Shown here: positions 1-8,004 of the stretch, piece after piece
Layout: every line of letters begins with the position of its first letter
Numbering within the stretch: position 1 is the first letter of the stretch
Assembly: GCA_019308985.1 (NCBI GenBank)
Contig: JAFDHB010000017.1
Span: 1 to 35,179, forward strand
Length of the DNA: 35,179 nucleotides
Direction of reading: 5' to 3'
DNA from: Deltaproteobacteria bacterium
GTDB lineage: Bacteria > Desulfobacterota > DSM-4660 > Desulfatiglandales > HGW-15
Notes under the pieces: generated by a model
What the model was told of the DNA's origin: nothing
What the model saw: only the letters and a program-made list of their open reading frames with translations
Database searches by the model: none
Translations under genes and position numbers: made by a program

Positions 1-781
1 ATGACACACCGTTATAATCAGTCCGGTTTCATCAACCAGATTTTGCAGTTCCTTTTTCCACAACCTGACTCGATATCCGTTGCTCCCCCCACTGTCGGCA
101 GTAATCAAAAGCCTCGTTGCCTTCGGATACACCTCCTTGCCCATCTTTTGCCACCAGCGACGAATGCTTTCCACAGCAAAAACGGATGTATCATGGTCCG
201 TTCCAAGGTTGACCCAGCCAGTATTCTTCGTCAGATGATAGATACCGTATGGCGCAACCTTTCCAGACTCCAGGGCAAAATCAGGCACTCGTACCCTCTC
301 AGGCTCCCCCTTCGGCCGCCATTGACGTCCAGCATTCTTGAAATCACCAAGCAGTTCTTTTTTTTGTATCAACAGATATTATCGGTTGATGATCTTTCTG
401 AAATATCTCCACCTGTTCATAAATGTACGTAAACTGAGCATCTCGGTCAGGATGAAAGCTCCCCTCTTTCACTTTTTGGTTCGCCTGGAGACTGTATCCC
501 ATATCTTTCAACAAACTGGCTACTGCAACATGACTGACTTGGATACCCATTTTCTTCAGCTCATGCGCGAGCACCCTTACACTCTTACAGGTCCACCTCA
601 AAGAGGATTCCGAGTCACCTCGGGTGACAGGCTCTACCAGGGATTCGAGTTTCTCTCTTATATCAGGATACTTCTCCTCAAGGCGCTTTCTACCCCCGCC
701 AGGACGGCGGACATCTGATGGGATCAGTGTGAGGCAGTTGTGGGAAGAATTCTCTAAATCTCGGCAGTAATGGGCGCTCAT
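1..781 (-). pseudogene. ISAzo13-type transposase, frameshifted and truncated
   Basis: The minus strand from 781 to 344 encodes a protein with RRPGGGRKRL and RWTCKSVRVLAHEL, ending in ISVDTKK. The next frame, from about 352 to the window edge, continues KELLGDFKNAGRQWRPKGEPE, then LITADSGGSNGYR and VRLWKKELQNL. Together these match the DDE transposase of ISAzo13-like elements as I know the family. VDTKK and TADSGG would carry the first two catalytic aspartates. The two frames meet at a run of eight A (T on the plus strand, 358-365), so a +1 or -2 shift is needed. The usual N-terminal helix-turn-helix portion before RRPGGG is missing or replaced, and the C-terminus lies outside the window. The A8 run could allow transcriptional slippage, but the missing N-terminus favours a dead copy. 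Confidence 0.85.
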
Positions 782-920
782 TCGTTAATTCTTTGAACGT
801 GTGCCTATTTCGGTGAAAACGCCATGTGTTTCCGTGGCAAGCCGCCACGTTGTTCCAGAGCAAAACGCCACTCCTGATCGGAGCGAAGCGACGCTGGTAT
901 TTTTGTTATTTCCCAGAGAT

Positions 921-1202
921 GACGAACTCGTAAAAAGTCGAAATTCAGATGGCAAAGTAAAAAGCTTCAAGTTCAAGGCACGCGAATCTCGTGTGATCAC
1001 CGCCAGAAAGCGGCGGCATCTGCGAGAGGCGTACTTAGCGTACGCCGCAATCATTTACCCCGTTAAATAATCCTAATTCAGAGAACGTCGGGCTCATGAT
1101 GTTCTTAGAGGATTCTGGACCTTTGATTCAGCTCCACAAATTCCCATTTAACGGGGCAGGGATGAAGCGCAACGTAGAAATTGGACTTTTTACGAAGCCA
1201 TC
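921..1202. mobile_element. MITE-like element, copy A (282 bp)
   Basis: The left end GACGAACTCGTAAAAAGTC (921-939) is an imperfect inverted repeat of the right end GACTTTTTACGAAGCCATC (1184-1202). The hexamer AGAGAT lies directly outside both ends (915-920 and 1203-1208), as expected for a target-site duplication, and the match extends two more bases. The element shares its ends and much of its interior (AAGCTTCAAGTTCAAGGC, GCGAATCTCGTGTGAT, CTTAGCGTACGCCGCAATCA) with the copy at 2896-3047. It encodes no transposase, so it would need one supplied in trans. It is longer than copy B because of extra internal sequence, including a nested inverted repeat. Confidence 0.85.
1058..1156. repeat. Nested inverted repeat inside MITE copy A
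   Basis: CCCCGTTAAAT (1058-1068) and ATTTAACGGGG (1146-1156) are a perfect 11-bp inverted pair. They bracket about 77 bp that is absent from MITE copy B at 2896-3047. This looks like a second small insertion nested in the first element. Confidence 0.55.
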
Positions 1203-1310
1203 AGAGATGATGAGCGACAATTAGGATTCCCGCACGGTTGCGGTTTTGGGGAATTACAAGTGAAAGTGAATCGGGGCAGCCTTTGACTTCAGATTAGCCA
1301 ATTTCCTTCT

Positions 1311-1871
1311 TCATTTTGAAGCTCGCATCCTTTTATAGGTATTGATCAGAGTTGAATCATCCAATGCCGTTTCAAACTGTTTTAGCCAGTCCATGACATA
1401 TTTGTCGTCTAAAGCCTCACCTAGGTGGTCAATAATACCCTCAAAGTCCTGTGCATCAGAACCACGTGTTGATAACATTTTGTAGATGATGAGGTCCTCA
1501 GCAGTGCAAAGCTTCACCCTTATGCCTGCTTCAATCTCGATCTCTATGGCTCTTTCAATCACCTTGCGATCGAACATAGTATCAGATAGATGTAAGTCTA
1601 TTCTTACACCATAGGTGTCGTGAACGAACAAGATTCCGTTTTTCTTGAGCATTTCAAGTGGGTTGTCCCAAAAAGGTTCATAATCCGTTTTTATTGCATT
1701 CAGAAGCATTTGTGCTTCATCCCGGCTCAGTAGCACCTTAACATCAATATCCCGGGTCAAGCGCGGTTCACCCCAGACAGCCACTGCTATGCCACCTATG
1801 ATGGCGTAATCAATATGGTTTGCGGTCAGGCAGTGATGCAGCAAATTCAGCGACCTGAATATCTTCTTCAT
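1311..1871 (-). CDS. AbiEii-like nucleotidyltransferase-fold protein
   Basis: This 186-residue protein carries the nucleotidyltransferase signature GGIAVAVWGEPRLTRDIDV (about residues 26-44), with the paired aspartates D41 and D43. GVRIDLHL, about 50 residues later, supplies a likely third acidic residue. Small proteins of this kind are usually annotated as AbiEii/AbiGii toxin-family or DUF6036-like nucleotidyltransferases. Its ATG lies in a 4-bp overlap with the stop of the upstream gene (1868-2158), so the two are probably co-translated. The pair sits among mobile-element debris, which fits a transferable toxin-antitoxin or orphan minimal-nucleotidyltransferase cassette. The fold assignment is firm; the toxin role is inference. 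Confidence 0.8.
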   Translation of the reverse strand: MKKIFRSLNLLHHCLTANHIDYAIIGGIAVAVWGEPRLTRDIDVKVLLSRDEAQMLLNAIKTDYEPFWDNPLEMLKKNGILFVHDTYGVRIDLHLSDTMFDRKVIERAIEIEIEAGIRVKLCTAEDLIIYKMLSTRGSDAQDFEGIIDHLGEALDDKYVMDWLKQFETALDDSTLINTYKRMRASK

Positions 1872-2158
1872 ACCTGTTTATTCAGAGCGTTTATCGACCG
1901 TATTTTTTTTTGCAATTCGATCATTGCAGACAGGCGTTTAGTCCCAAAGATGCGTTCAGTATCATCCAGCCTCTGCTCAAAGGTTTCATAGACTTCAGCA
2001 TACCAGTCCAGCTTTTTCCGGAGTGACAGTTTCGCCTGCTGCCGCATTTTCTTCTTCGCTCGCCCCACAATTTCGCCCTGTTTCCTACCAAAACTCAGAT
2101 CACGCATGGATTGGCCCCCCCTGGCCAAGACCTGGCCTTCATTCATCATGAGAATCAC
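1868..2158 (-). CDS. Small charged protein, partner of the nucleotidyltransferase
   Basis: This protein of about 96 residues is not one I recognise. It is rich in Lys, Arg and Glu and predicted to be mostly helical (KKKMRQQAKLSLRKKLDW, then YAEVYETFEQRLDDTE). No catalytic motif is visible. The longest form starts at a GTG (2156-2158), and two internal ATGs three and four codons later are equally possible. Its stop overlaps the ATG of the nucleotidyltransferase gene by 4 bp (1868-1871), so the two form one operon. By position it could be an antitoxin or adaptor, but that is inferred only from context. Confidence 0.65.
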   Translation of the reverse strand: MILMMNEGQVLARGGQSMRDLSFGRKQGEIVGRAKKKMRQQAKLSLRKKLDWYAEVYETFEQRLDDTERIFGTKRLSAMIELQKKIRSINALNKQV

Positions 2159-2317
2159 CGGTCAATTGCAACTACTCCGTCCGGTTAGGATATGTGCGGG
2201 CCATCCAACACCGCGCAAGCCTCGATCCCCCTTCTCAAAGGGAGAGGCTACCTGCCCGCCTGTAATTGTGTCGTATGGCATTATCTCCGGAGGATCATCC
2301 GGGCCTCCTTTTCGAAA
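2159..2317. other. Spacer upstream of the nucleotidyltransferase pair
   Basis: This short gap holds a GC-rich hairpin around CCGGAGGATCATCCGG (about 2286-2302), which could end transcription of the broken gene to its right. No clear promoter could be assigned. Confidence 0.35.
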
Positions 2318-3946
2318 CTATTTCTTGACTCCGGAAATCGTTATTTGACGAATGCTGTAATCACCTCCCCTATTCACCAGGGTAAATCCGCTGAATGCAT
2401 TGGAGAAGCGCCGATCTGTTGTCTTGAACAGTTCGGTTCCATCGACCGATACGGTCATTTCCCCATTGGTGTCACGGGTCCACAAGAGCGTGTGTTGCCG
2501 GCCGTCAGACAGGTTTAGGGGCTTGTCGTATATGTCAATGATATATGACTTGGTGTAAGAGAGCCCCAACAACTCGAGTTTACCCTCGGCTCCGGGACTA
2601 TAGGCGAGGCGGTAACCTGCGCCTCTGTCCGCGCCCAGGTAAGGCCCGAACTCCAGACGTACCTCATTTCCTTGAGAAATGATTGTGATGTTCATGGCAA
2701 AGGCATTTGTAATGGCCCGGGGAACATGTATCTCGGCGTATTCTGCTTCTGCCGGTTTCGCTTCTTTGGGCGCCTCTGGCGCCACTTGCTTCAAAAATTG
2801 CACCAAAGATCGCCGTGGTGAGTTCCTCACGAGAATCCCTGGGCGCCTCCGGTTTGGGCACTTTTATCGTCACGATGCTCCTCAGACCCACTCTTGATGA
2901 ACTCGTAAAAAGTCAAAATTGGGATGGCGAAGTAAAAAGCTTCAAGTTCAAGGCGCGCGAATCTCGTGTGATGAGGCTTACTTAGCGTACGCCGCAATCA
3001 CAACGGGATGAAGCCAACGCAGAAATTGGACTTTTTACGAAGCCATCACTCTTGCATCCACAAAGAATTGCCCGGCAACCACCGTCCATGAGGGATCGGC
3101 CGTGTAGTCACCGTCAGCGAAGTTGTCCTCCATGATCGTATAACGCCACGGCCAATAATATTGCCTCACAAGGCCACGGAGCCGCTCTAAGACCCAACGA
3201 TCGGCTGCACCCCTACGCTCTATCTCTAAGGTTACCTCCCGAAGACTATCAACAAGGGCCTGGACCTCCTCACCCGGCCTCTCCTTGGCTTTGGCCACTG
3301 CCATGGTTGCCGGTGCCGGTTTCGGGGCTTCTGCGGGTCTCGGAGCGGTCTTCAAATGCTCCAGAAGCGCTCTCGACGCCTGCCCATCCACCGGCAGGCC
3401 CGCATCCGCCTGGTATTTCCGAATCGCTGAACGGGTCTTGGCCCCTATACGGCCATCCGGTGCACCGGCATTGTATCCATAATCAACGAGAATCTTTTGA
3501 ATTCCCCTGACTTCTTCACGGGAAGGTTTGTCTACGGATTTGGCCATGGCCTCCGCGCTTTTTGGGGCTACCTCAGCCGTTTTCCCCGCCGGTATTTTCG
3601 GTCGCCATTCCCCCGCCAGCCTTTGTGCTGTGGCGATCTGCTCAGGCGTCATCTTGTCGGTAATCATATTGCGAGCCTTTTTCGCCCTGGTGTTGCCTCG
3701 GGATGCCGACAGGTTGAACCACTTGTGGGCCTGGACAAAATCTTGAAGGACCCCTTCACCCTCTGCATACAGATATCCCAGCATCAACTGAGCATCGGCA
3801 TTGCCTTCCTCGGCCAAGGCCTTGAATTCACGAAAAGCCTTGACATAGTTACCCTGTTCATACGCCGACATACCCTCTTTGAAATCAGCTAAGGCGGGAG
3901 AGACGAGCAAACAAAATACAGTCAAGAACACCAACCAAATTTTCAC
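2318..3946 (-). pseudogene. Secreted Sel1/peptidoglycan-binding protein, split by a MITE and frameshifted
   Basis: The gene starts at 3946 after a strong AGGAGG. It encodes a signal peptide (residues 1-20, ending SPALA), Sel1/TPR-like repeats (about 25-110: YEQGNYVKAFREFKALAEEG, then YLYAEGEGV) and a PG_binding_1 domain (about 145-200: GIQKILVDYGYNAGAPDGRI). A C-terminal domain then begins DNFADGDYTADPSWTVVAGQ. Translation breaks at VDAR-V, where the MITE at 2896-3047 is inserted. Beyond it the same frame resumes as GLRSIVTIKVPKPEAP. A second lesion lies near 2785-2795 at a T-run, where IFGAIF must shift frame to reach KQVAPEAPKEAKPAE and the terminal LamG-like part (YIIDIYDKPLNLSDGRQHTL, then GFTLVNRGGDYSIRQI). 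The ancestor was probably an envelope-associated repeat protein. It is now a pseudogene, although the first 300 codons remain open. Confidence 0.88.
2896..3047. mobile_element. MITE-like element, copy B (152 bp), inside a gene
   Basis: The ends are GATGAACTCGTAAAAAGTC (2896-2914) and GACTTTTTACGAAGCCATC (3029-3047), a 19-bp terminal inverted repeat with a few mismatches. ACTCTT flanks both sides (2890-2895 and 3048-3053). Removing the element plus one flank copy restores the host reading frame as VDARVGLRSIVT on the minus strand. This proves insertion into a coding sequence. Confidence 0.92.
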
Positions 3947-4101
3947 AGAAATCCCTCCTGTGCTATTGGGGAGCCTCTGGGCTGCATCAAAAGGTGATAG
4001 TGAGTGCCCATGAGCACAAAGGCATATATGTCAACGTAAAACCCCTCAGTCATCTCACCCGAATATGTTAGTTCTCATAAATCACCCTACCACCTCTCAA
4101 T

Positions 4102-5865
4102 TCACAAATCAAGATGTGACCCGTCCCCCAACAATTTGTATTTTCTCATCTTTCTCCACAGGGTCGTGCGATTGATATTGAGTTCCCGGGCCGCCTTGCT
4201 TCGGTTCCAGTTGTGTCTGCTCAAGACCTCGTAGATCCTGCGCTTCTCTCCTTCCTGAAGGGTGCCCCGGAGGTCCGCAGCGATGGTGAGATCAGACGGC
4301 TCAGGTCGGTGAGCCTTGTCCTGGAGGAAAAGGGGCAGGTGTCTGGGTTCAATGATGTCTCCCTGGCATATGATGATGGCGTGTTCAAGGATATTTTCCA
4401 GCTCCCTGATATTCCCGGGATACTCGTAGTTGAGCAGGATTTCCATGGCTTCTCCGGAGATTCTTGGAATGTTACGGCCTTTTAGGAGACTGAGTTTCTT
4501 GAGGAGATGCTCTATGAGGAGAGGGATATCTCCCTTGCGTTCTTTCAGGGCCGGTAACTGGACCCGGATTACGTTGAGGCGGTAAAAGAGATCTTCCCGA
4601 AACTTCTTTCTCGCCACAAGGTCTTCGAGATCCTGGTTTGTAGCCGCTATGATCCTCACATCCACCTTGGTCGTCCTACGGCTCCCCAGGGGATAGAATT
4701 CCCTGTCTTCAAGCACGCGGAGCAGCTTGCCTTGGAGGGTCAAAGGAAGGTCTCCTATTTCGTCCAGGAATATGGTGCCGCCTTCCGCCTCTTGAAAGCG
4801 TCCGGGCTTGTCCTGGTCGGCCCCGGTAAATGCGCCCTTAAGATATCCGAACATCTCTGATTCCAGGAGTCCTTCCGGGAGGGCGGCACAATTGACCTTG
4901 ACAAAGGCCTTGTCGGCCCGCTTGCTGGAATTGTGGACTATCTTTGCCAGGAGGTCTTTACCGGTTCCCGTGGGGCCTTCTATCAGGAGCGTGGTGTCAG
5001 TGGGTGCCGCTACGGAGATAACCTCGAAAATCCTTTGCATGGGAGGACTCTTGCCTACCATGTCATCAAAGGTATACCTCTTGCTTATCTCCCTGCTCAG
5101 TCGATCAATGAGAGAGAGATCCTGGATCGTGACCAAGCCTCCGATGATGGCCCCCCGGTCATTTTTTAAGGCCATATAATTCGCTTCTACGGGGATATTC
5201 TCACCTGCCCTCTTTCTCAAAAGGAGTTTCCTGACGGATCGCGGCCTCCCATCTCTGATTGACTGGTCCAGGAACTTTTTCCCCCTGGCCGCCTTGCCCT
5301 CAAGTATAACGGAGCAAGGCTTTCCAAGGATATCCTTGCGATCAAAACCGGTTATGGCCTCCGCACGCCTGTTAAAAAAGGTTATGTGTCCGCCCCGGGT
5401 CGTAGTGAAGATGCCTATTTCCAAGCTGTCCAGGATGCTCTTCAGCCGGCGCTCGTCAAAACTAATTCGATTTACCAGTTCTTCAAAAATGCTGTGATCC
5501 TGGAAGATCTCCACGCACCCGGTCAGCTCGCGGTTGGAATCGTACAGGGGCATAACCAGCTTGGAAATGAGGCGCCTTTCCTTGTTTAGATCAAGGATTT
5601 CCACGTTAAAGCTCAAAGCAACCTGTTCCGCCTCTACCGCCTCGTGAAACTTACATTCCCCTTTGCACAGGTCATTGTGGAATACCTGGTAGCAATACTT
5701 GCCGATGACCTCATCCGCCTTGTATCCCGTGAGCAGTTGGACGGCACGATTGAAGGACGTGATCCTGCGCTGGGAGTCCACTGTAAAGACACCAATATTC
5801 AAATCGTCCAGCAGGTCCCTTAATTGGTCATAAAAGATCAGCTTTTCCTTTGAACCTTTTCTCAT
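4102..5865 (-). CDS. Sigma-54-dependent activator, PAS-PAS-AAA+-Fis
   Basis: This 587-residue protein has two PAS domains (about 12-128 and 138-250), a sigma-54 AAA+ domain and a Fis-type helix-turn-helix (about 545-580, NRSKAARELNINRTTLWRKM). The AAA+ domain shows Walker A GPTGTGKD (from 297), the GAFTGA loop that contacts sigma-54, and LDEIGDLPL. It has no receiver domain, so it is probably controlled through its PAS sensors or by the lone receiver encoded just upstream. The first PAS carries a cysteine cluster (C58, C67, C71), which may bind a metal, FeS cluster or haem; that is inference. It is the last gene of the five-gene operon that starts at 10277. Its ATG overlaps the stop of the receiver gene by 4 bp. 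Confidence 0.93.
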   Translation of the reverse strand: MRKGSKEKLIFYDQLRDLLDDLNIGVFTVDSQRRITSFNRAVQLLTGYKADEVIGKYCYQVFHNDLCKGECKFHEAVEAEQVALSFNVEILDLNKERRLISKLVMPLYDSNRELTGCVEIFQDHSIFEELVNRISFDERRLKSILDSLEIGIFTTTRGGHITFFNRRAEAITGFDRKDILGKPCSVILEGKAARGKKFLDQSIRDGRPRSVRKLLLRKRAGENIPVEANYMALKNDRGAIIGGLVTIQDLSLIDRLSREISKRYTFDDMVGKSPPMQRIFEVISVAAPTDTTLLIEGPTGTGKDLLAKIVHNSSKRADKAFVKVNCAALPEGLLESEMFGYLKGAFTGADQDKPGRFQEAEGGTIFLDEIGDLPLTLQGKLLRVLEDREFYPLGSRRTTKVDVRIIAATNQDLEDLVARKKFREDLFYRLNVIRVQLPALKERKGDIPLLIEHLLKKLSLLKGRNIPRISGEAMEILLNYEYPGNIRELENILEHAIIICQGDIIEPRHLPLFLQDKAHRPEPSDLTIAADLRGTLQEGEKRRIYEVLSRHNWNRSKAARELNINRTTLWRKMRKYKLLGDGSHLDL

Positions 5866-6272
5866 CCACTCCTTCCTTCAAGGCTTTCTCGGATCGCGCG
5901 CAACAGGTCTTCAGGCTCAGGTGGTTTCTCGATATAAGCCGAGGGTTCCTGGAATTGATCCCCTCCCTGCCTGCTCAGGGCCTTGAGTGAGTGGCTGAAG
6001 CTCTTCCTGGAAATGGCGGATAGGATGATCACGGGAATGTCTTTCACCTCCGGGTCTTCTCTCAAGGCATGGAACACCATCAGTCCGCTCATCCCGGGCA
6101 TAAGAATATCCAGTATTATCAGGGAGGGCCTTTCACGGCGGGCCAATGCCATACCTTCTTCGCCGTCCTTGGCGGTCAAAGGAACATAGCCGTTGGTTTC
6201 CAGGAGGGTAGAAACATAGATCCTCATGTCCAATTCATCATCAATGACAAGGATTTTCTCCGCGATCTTCAA
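5862..6272 (-). CDS. Single-domain response regulator (CheY-like receiver)
   Basis: The 136-residue product is one receiver domain. It has acidic residues DDE near residue 12, the phospho-acceptor aspartate in LIILDILMPG, and the conserved lysine in YIEKPPEPEDLL. No output domain is attached. The start is a TTG (6270-6272) preceded by AAAGGTGG; no better ATG is available. The stop overlaps the start of the sigma-54 activator gene, which argues that the two act together. A likely role is relaying phosphate from the operon's kinases to the activator, or acting as a phosphate sink. Confidence 0.9.
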   Translation of the reverse strand: MKIAEKILVIDDELDMRIYVSTLLETNGYVPLTAKDGEEGMALARRERPSLIILDILMPGMSGLMVFHALREDPEVKDIPVIILSAISRKSFSHSLKALSRQGGDQFQEPSAYIEKPPEPEDLLRAIRESLEGRSG

Positions 6273-6315
6273 CTACCACCTTTCACGTAAAGGGAAGTCT
6301 TGGGAGGCCTAGGAC

Positions 6316-6813
6316 CTAAGCTCCTATGTCAGGGAGGGTAAACTGTTTAGCCGGATTCTTTATGGCAATGACATGGCAGTGGGCGTACTTGGACACATTG
6401 GCCACAGTGCTTCCATGTTCTATCCTGTCGCGCTCCGATTTCCCCATGGCCCCCATAACGATGACGTCTATGTCGTTGTGCCTTGCATACCTTATGATTT
6501 CCACATCCGGGGCTCCTTGCCTGACCACAAAAACTGCATCTTGAAACCCGCCGAGTTTTTCTTCATACGCCTCCTTGAGGGCCTTCATGGCCCTTTCTTC
6601 AATCTCCTTGTCGTAGAAGGCCTGTCCGGACTCTGAATTCTCCGGGACATGCTCATCTACGACATGTCGCATGTACTTGTAAGGTGAATGAGGGACATGC
6701 AGGATATGAAGCCTTGCATTGTAACGCTTGGCAAGCTCCAGGGCATGGAAGAATGCGATGTTGGCGTCTTCCGAAAAGTCAGTGCAAAAAAGGATATTCT
6801 TGTACTCTATCAT
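6316..6813 (-). CDS. Universal stress protein (UspA family)
   Basis: The protein has 165 residues. It opens with KNILFCTDFSEDANIAF, the usual UspA first strand and nucleotide-loop region. It also has the ATP-binding type motif VIVMGAMGKSERDRIEHGSTVANVSKYAHC, close to the G-2X-G-9X-G(S/T) pattern of nucleotide-binding members. It lies between the receiver-kinase gene (gap 21 bp) and the lone receiver gene (gap 43 bp) in the same operon. A cytoplasmic ATP-binding stress protein inside a redox-signalling operon suggests it is co-produced with, or modulates, that pathway. The RBS is a G-rich run ending about 7 bp before the ATG. Confidence 0.93.
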   Translation of the reverse strand: MIEYKNILFCTDFSEDANIAFFHALELAKRYNARLHILHVPHSPYKYMRHVVDEHVPENSESGQAFYDKEIEERAMKALKEAYEEKLGGFQDAVFVVRQGAPDVEIIRYARHNDIDVIVMGAMGKSERDRIEHGSTVANVSKYAHCHVIAIKNPAKQFTLPDIGA

Positions 6814-6834
6814 GGTGAACTCCCCCCGTCATCG

Positions 6835-8004
6835 TCAATCATGGTTCGGACGATAGCCCTGAACAGGCTCCTTGGTTCCAGGTAGTTTGATGGTAAATGT
6901 TGTACCCTGTTTTTCGGTTGATTGCAACTCAATAACCCCGCCGTGCTCGTCGATGATCTTCTTGGTGATCATGAGGCCGAGCCCGGTTCCACGGCTGCCC
7001 TTTGTGGTAAAGAATTGCTGAAACACCTTGGCCTTGGTCTCTTCGTCCATGCCGCATCCATTATCGATGATCTGGTATTCCACGGCACTGTCCTTTGCTT
7101 TGGAGGAACGCAAGATGACCTTCTTCTCCTCTCCTGAGGATGGTCCAATGTCTATACAGCCGTCTATGGCGTTGGTTACAAGGTTCACCAGACAGCAGTG
7201 GATTCCCTCCGGATCAAGCCAAATTTCGGGCAGGTCTTTGTCCATCTCCAGGACAAGTCGGATATCATAGCTTTCGGCCCGGGGGAACATGAGATCATAG
7301 GCCTCCTTCAGGGGCTTGTTGGGGTCACAGAGCTGAAGATCAGGCTCCTGGTCCTTGGCAAAATTCAACAGGTCGAGGGCCATCCTCTTGATCCTCTCGA
7401 TATTTCCCTTGACCATATCCCAACCCTGGGTCAGGTACTTCCGGTTGTCCAGCTCGATTCCCTTCTCCAGGACGAATGCGCCGCCAGTGAGGCCGGCGGT
7501 CACATTCTTGATCGCATGGGCCAGGCCTGCAACCGTCTGCCCGACAGCGGCCATCCTCTCTGCCTGGACCAGCTTCTTTGTCTTCTCGTTCACCAGGTTC
7601 TCCAGGTTTTCGGTGTACTCCCTCAACTTTTCCCTGTAATAGATCCGTTCCCGGGCACGTTTGAGGGCGATTTCAAGCGCATCGGTGCTGATGGGCTTGG
7701 TAATAAAATCAGTAGCTTCAAATTTCAGGCTCTGAATGGCAAGGTCCATATCACCATGCCCCGTGATCATTATGACTTCGGTGTCGGGCTTTTCCGACTT
7801 CATGGCCCTGAGCACCTGTATGCCGTCCATCCCCGGCATCTTTATGTCGGTCAGGACAATCGGGGGTTGTTTTTCCCTGAAAATATCAAGGGCCTCTTCG
7901 CCGCTGCCGGCCGTGAGCACCTCGTATCCCGCATCCATGAGGGCCAGGCCCAGGACCTTCCTGATCCCTTCTTCGTCATCAATCAGGAGAACTTTTTCCT
8001 TCAT
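6835..8004 (-). CDS. Receiver-histidine kinase hybrid
   Basis: The 389-residue soluble protein has an N-terminal receiver (1-120, phospho-Asp D53 in VLTDIKMPG, Lys in FITKPIS). A short coiled coil (about 120-150) leads to a kinase core with H-box MAAVGQTVAGLAHAIKN (H163), then an HATPase domain with N-box LVNLVTNAID and G-boxes DNGCGMDEE and GSRGTGLGL. There is no PAS or membrane segment, so its input is phosphorylation of the receiver. Its ATG overlaps the stop of the c-haem sensor kinase gene by 4 bp, so it is the obvious next step in a phosphorelay. The kinase core is closely similar to that of the large kinase at 17068-19866. Confidence 0.93.
   Translation of the reverse strand: MKEKVLLIDDEEGIRKVLGLALMDAGYEVLTAGSGEEALDIFREKQPPIVLTDIKMPGMDGIQVLRAMKSEKPDTEVIMITGHGDMDLAIQSLKFEATDFITKPISTDALEIALKRARERIYYREKLREYTENLENLVNEKTKKLVQAERMAAVGQTVAGLAHAIKNVTAGLTGGAFVLEKGIELDNRKYLTQGWDMVKGNIERIKRMALDLLNFAKDQEPDLQLCDPNKPLKEAYDLMFPRAESYDIRLVLEMDKDLPEIWLDPEGIHCCLVNLVTNAIDGCIDIGPSSGEEKKVILRSSKAKDSAVEYQIIDNGCGMDEETKAKVFQQFFTTKGSRGTGLGLMITKKIIDEHGGVIELQSTEKQGTTFTIKLPGTKEPVQGYRPNHD

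Larger units (their letters stand above)
782..1310. other. Non-coding accessory stretch with MITE copy A
   Basis: No convincing gene lies here. Bases 782-920 hold inverted-repeat-like fragments but nothing I can name. Bases 921-1202 are a MITE-like element described separately. Bases 1203-1310 hold only the right flank of that element and the spacer to the nucleotidyltransferase gene. The overlapping 89-codon ORFs on both strands read through the repeat and have no recognisable protein features. Confidence 0.6.

Noticed and set aside
801..1070. Overlapping 89-codon ORFs on both strands
   Set aside because: Both largely read through MITE copy A and have no protein features.
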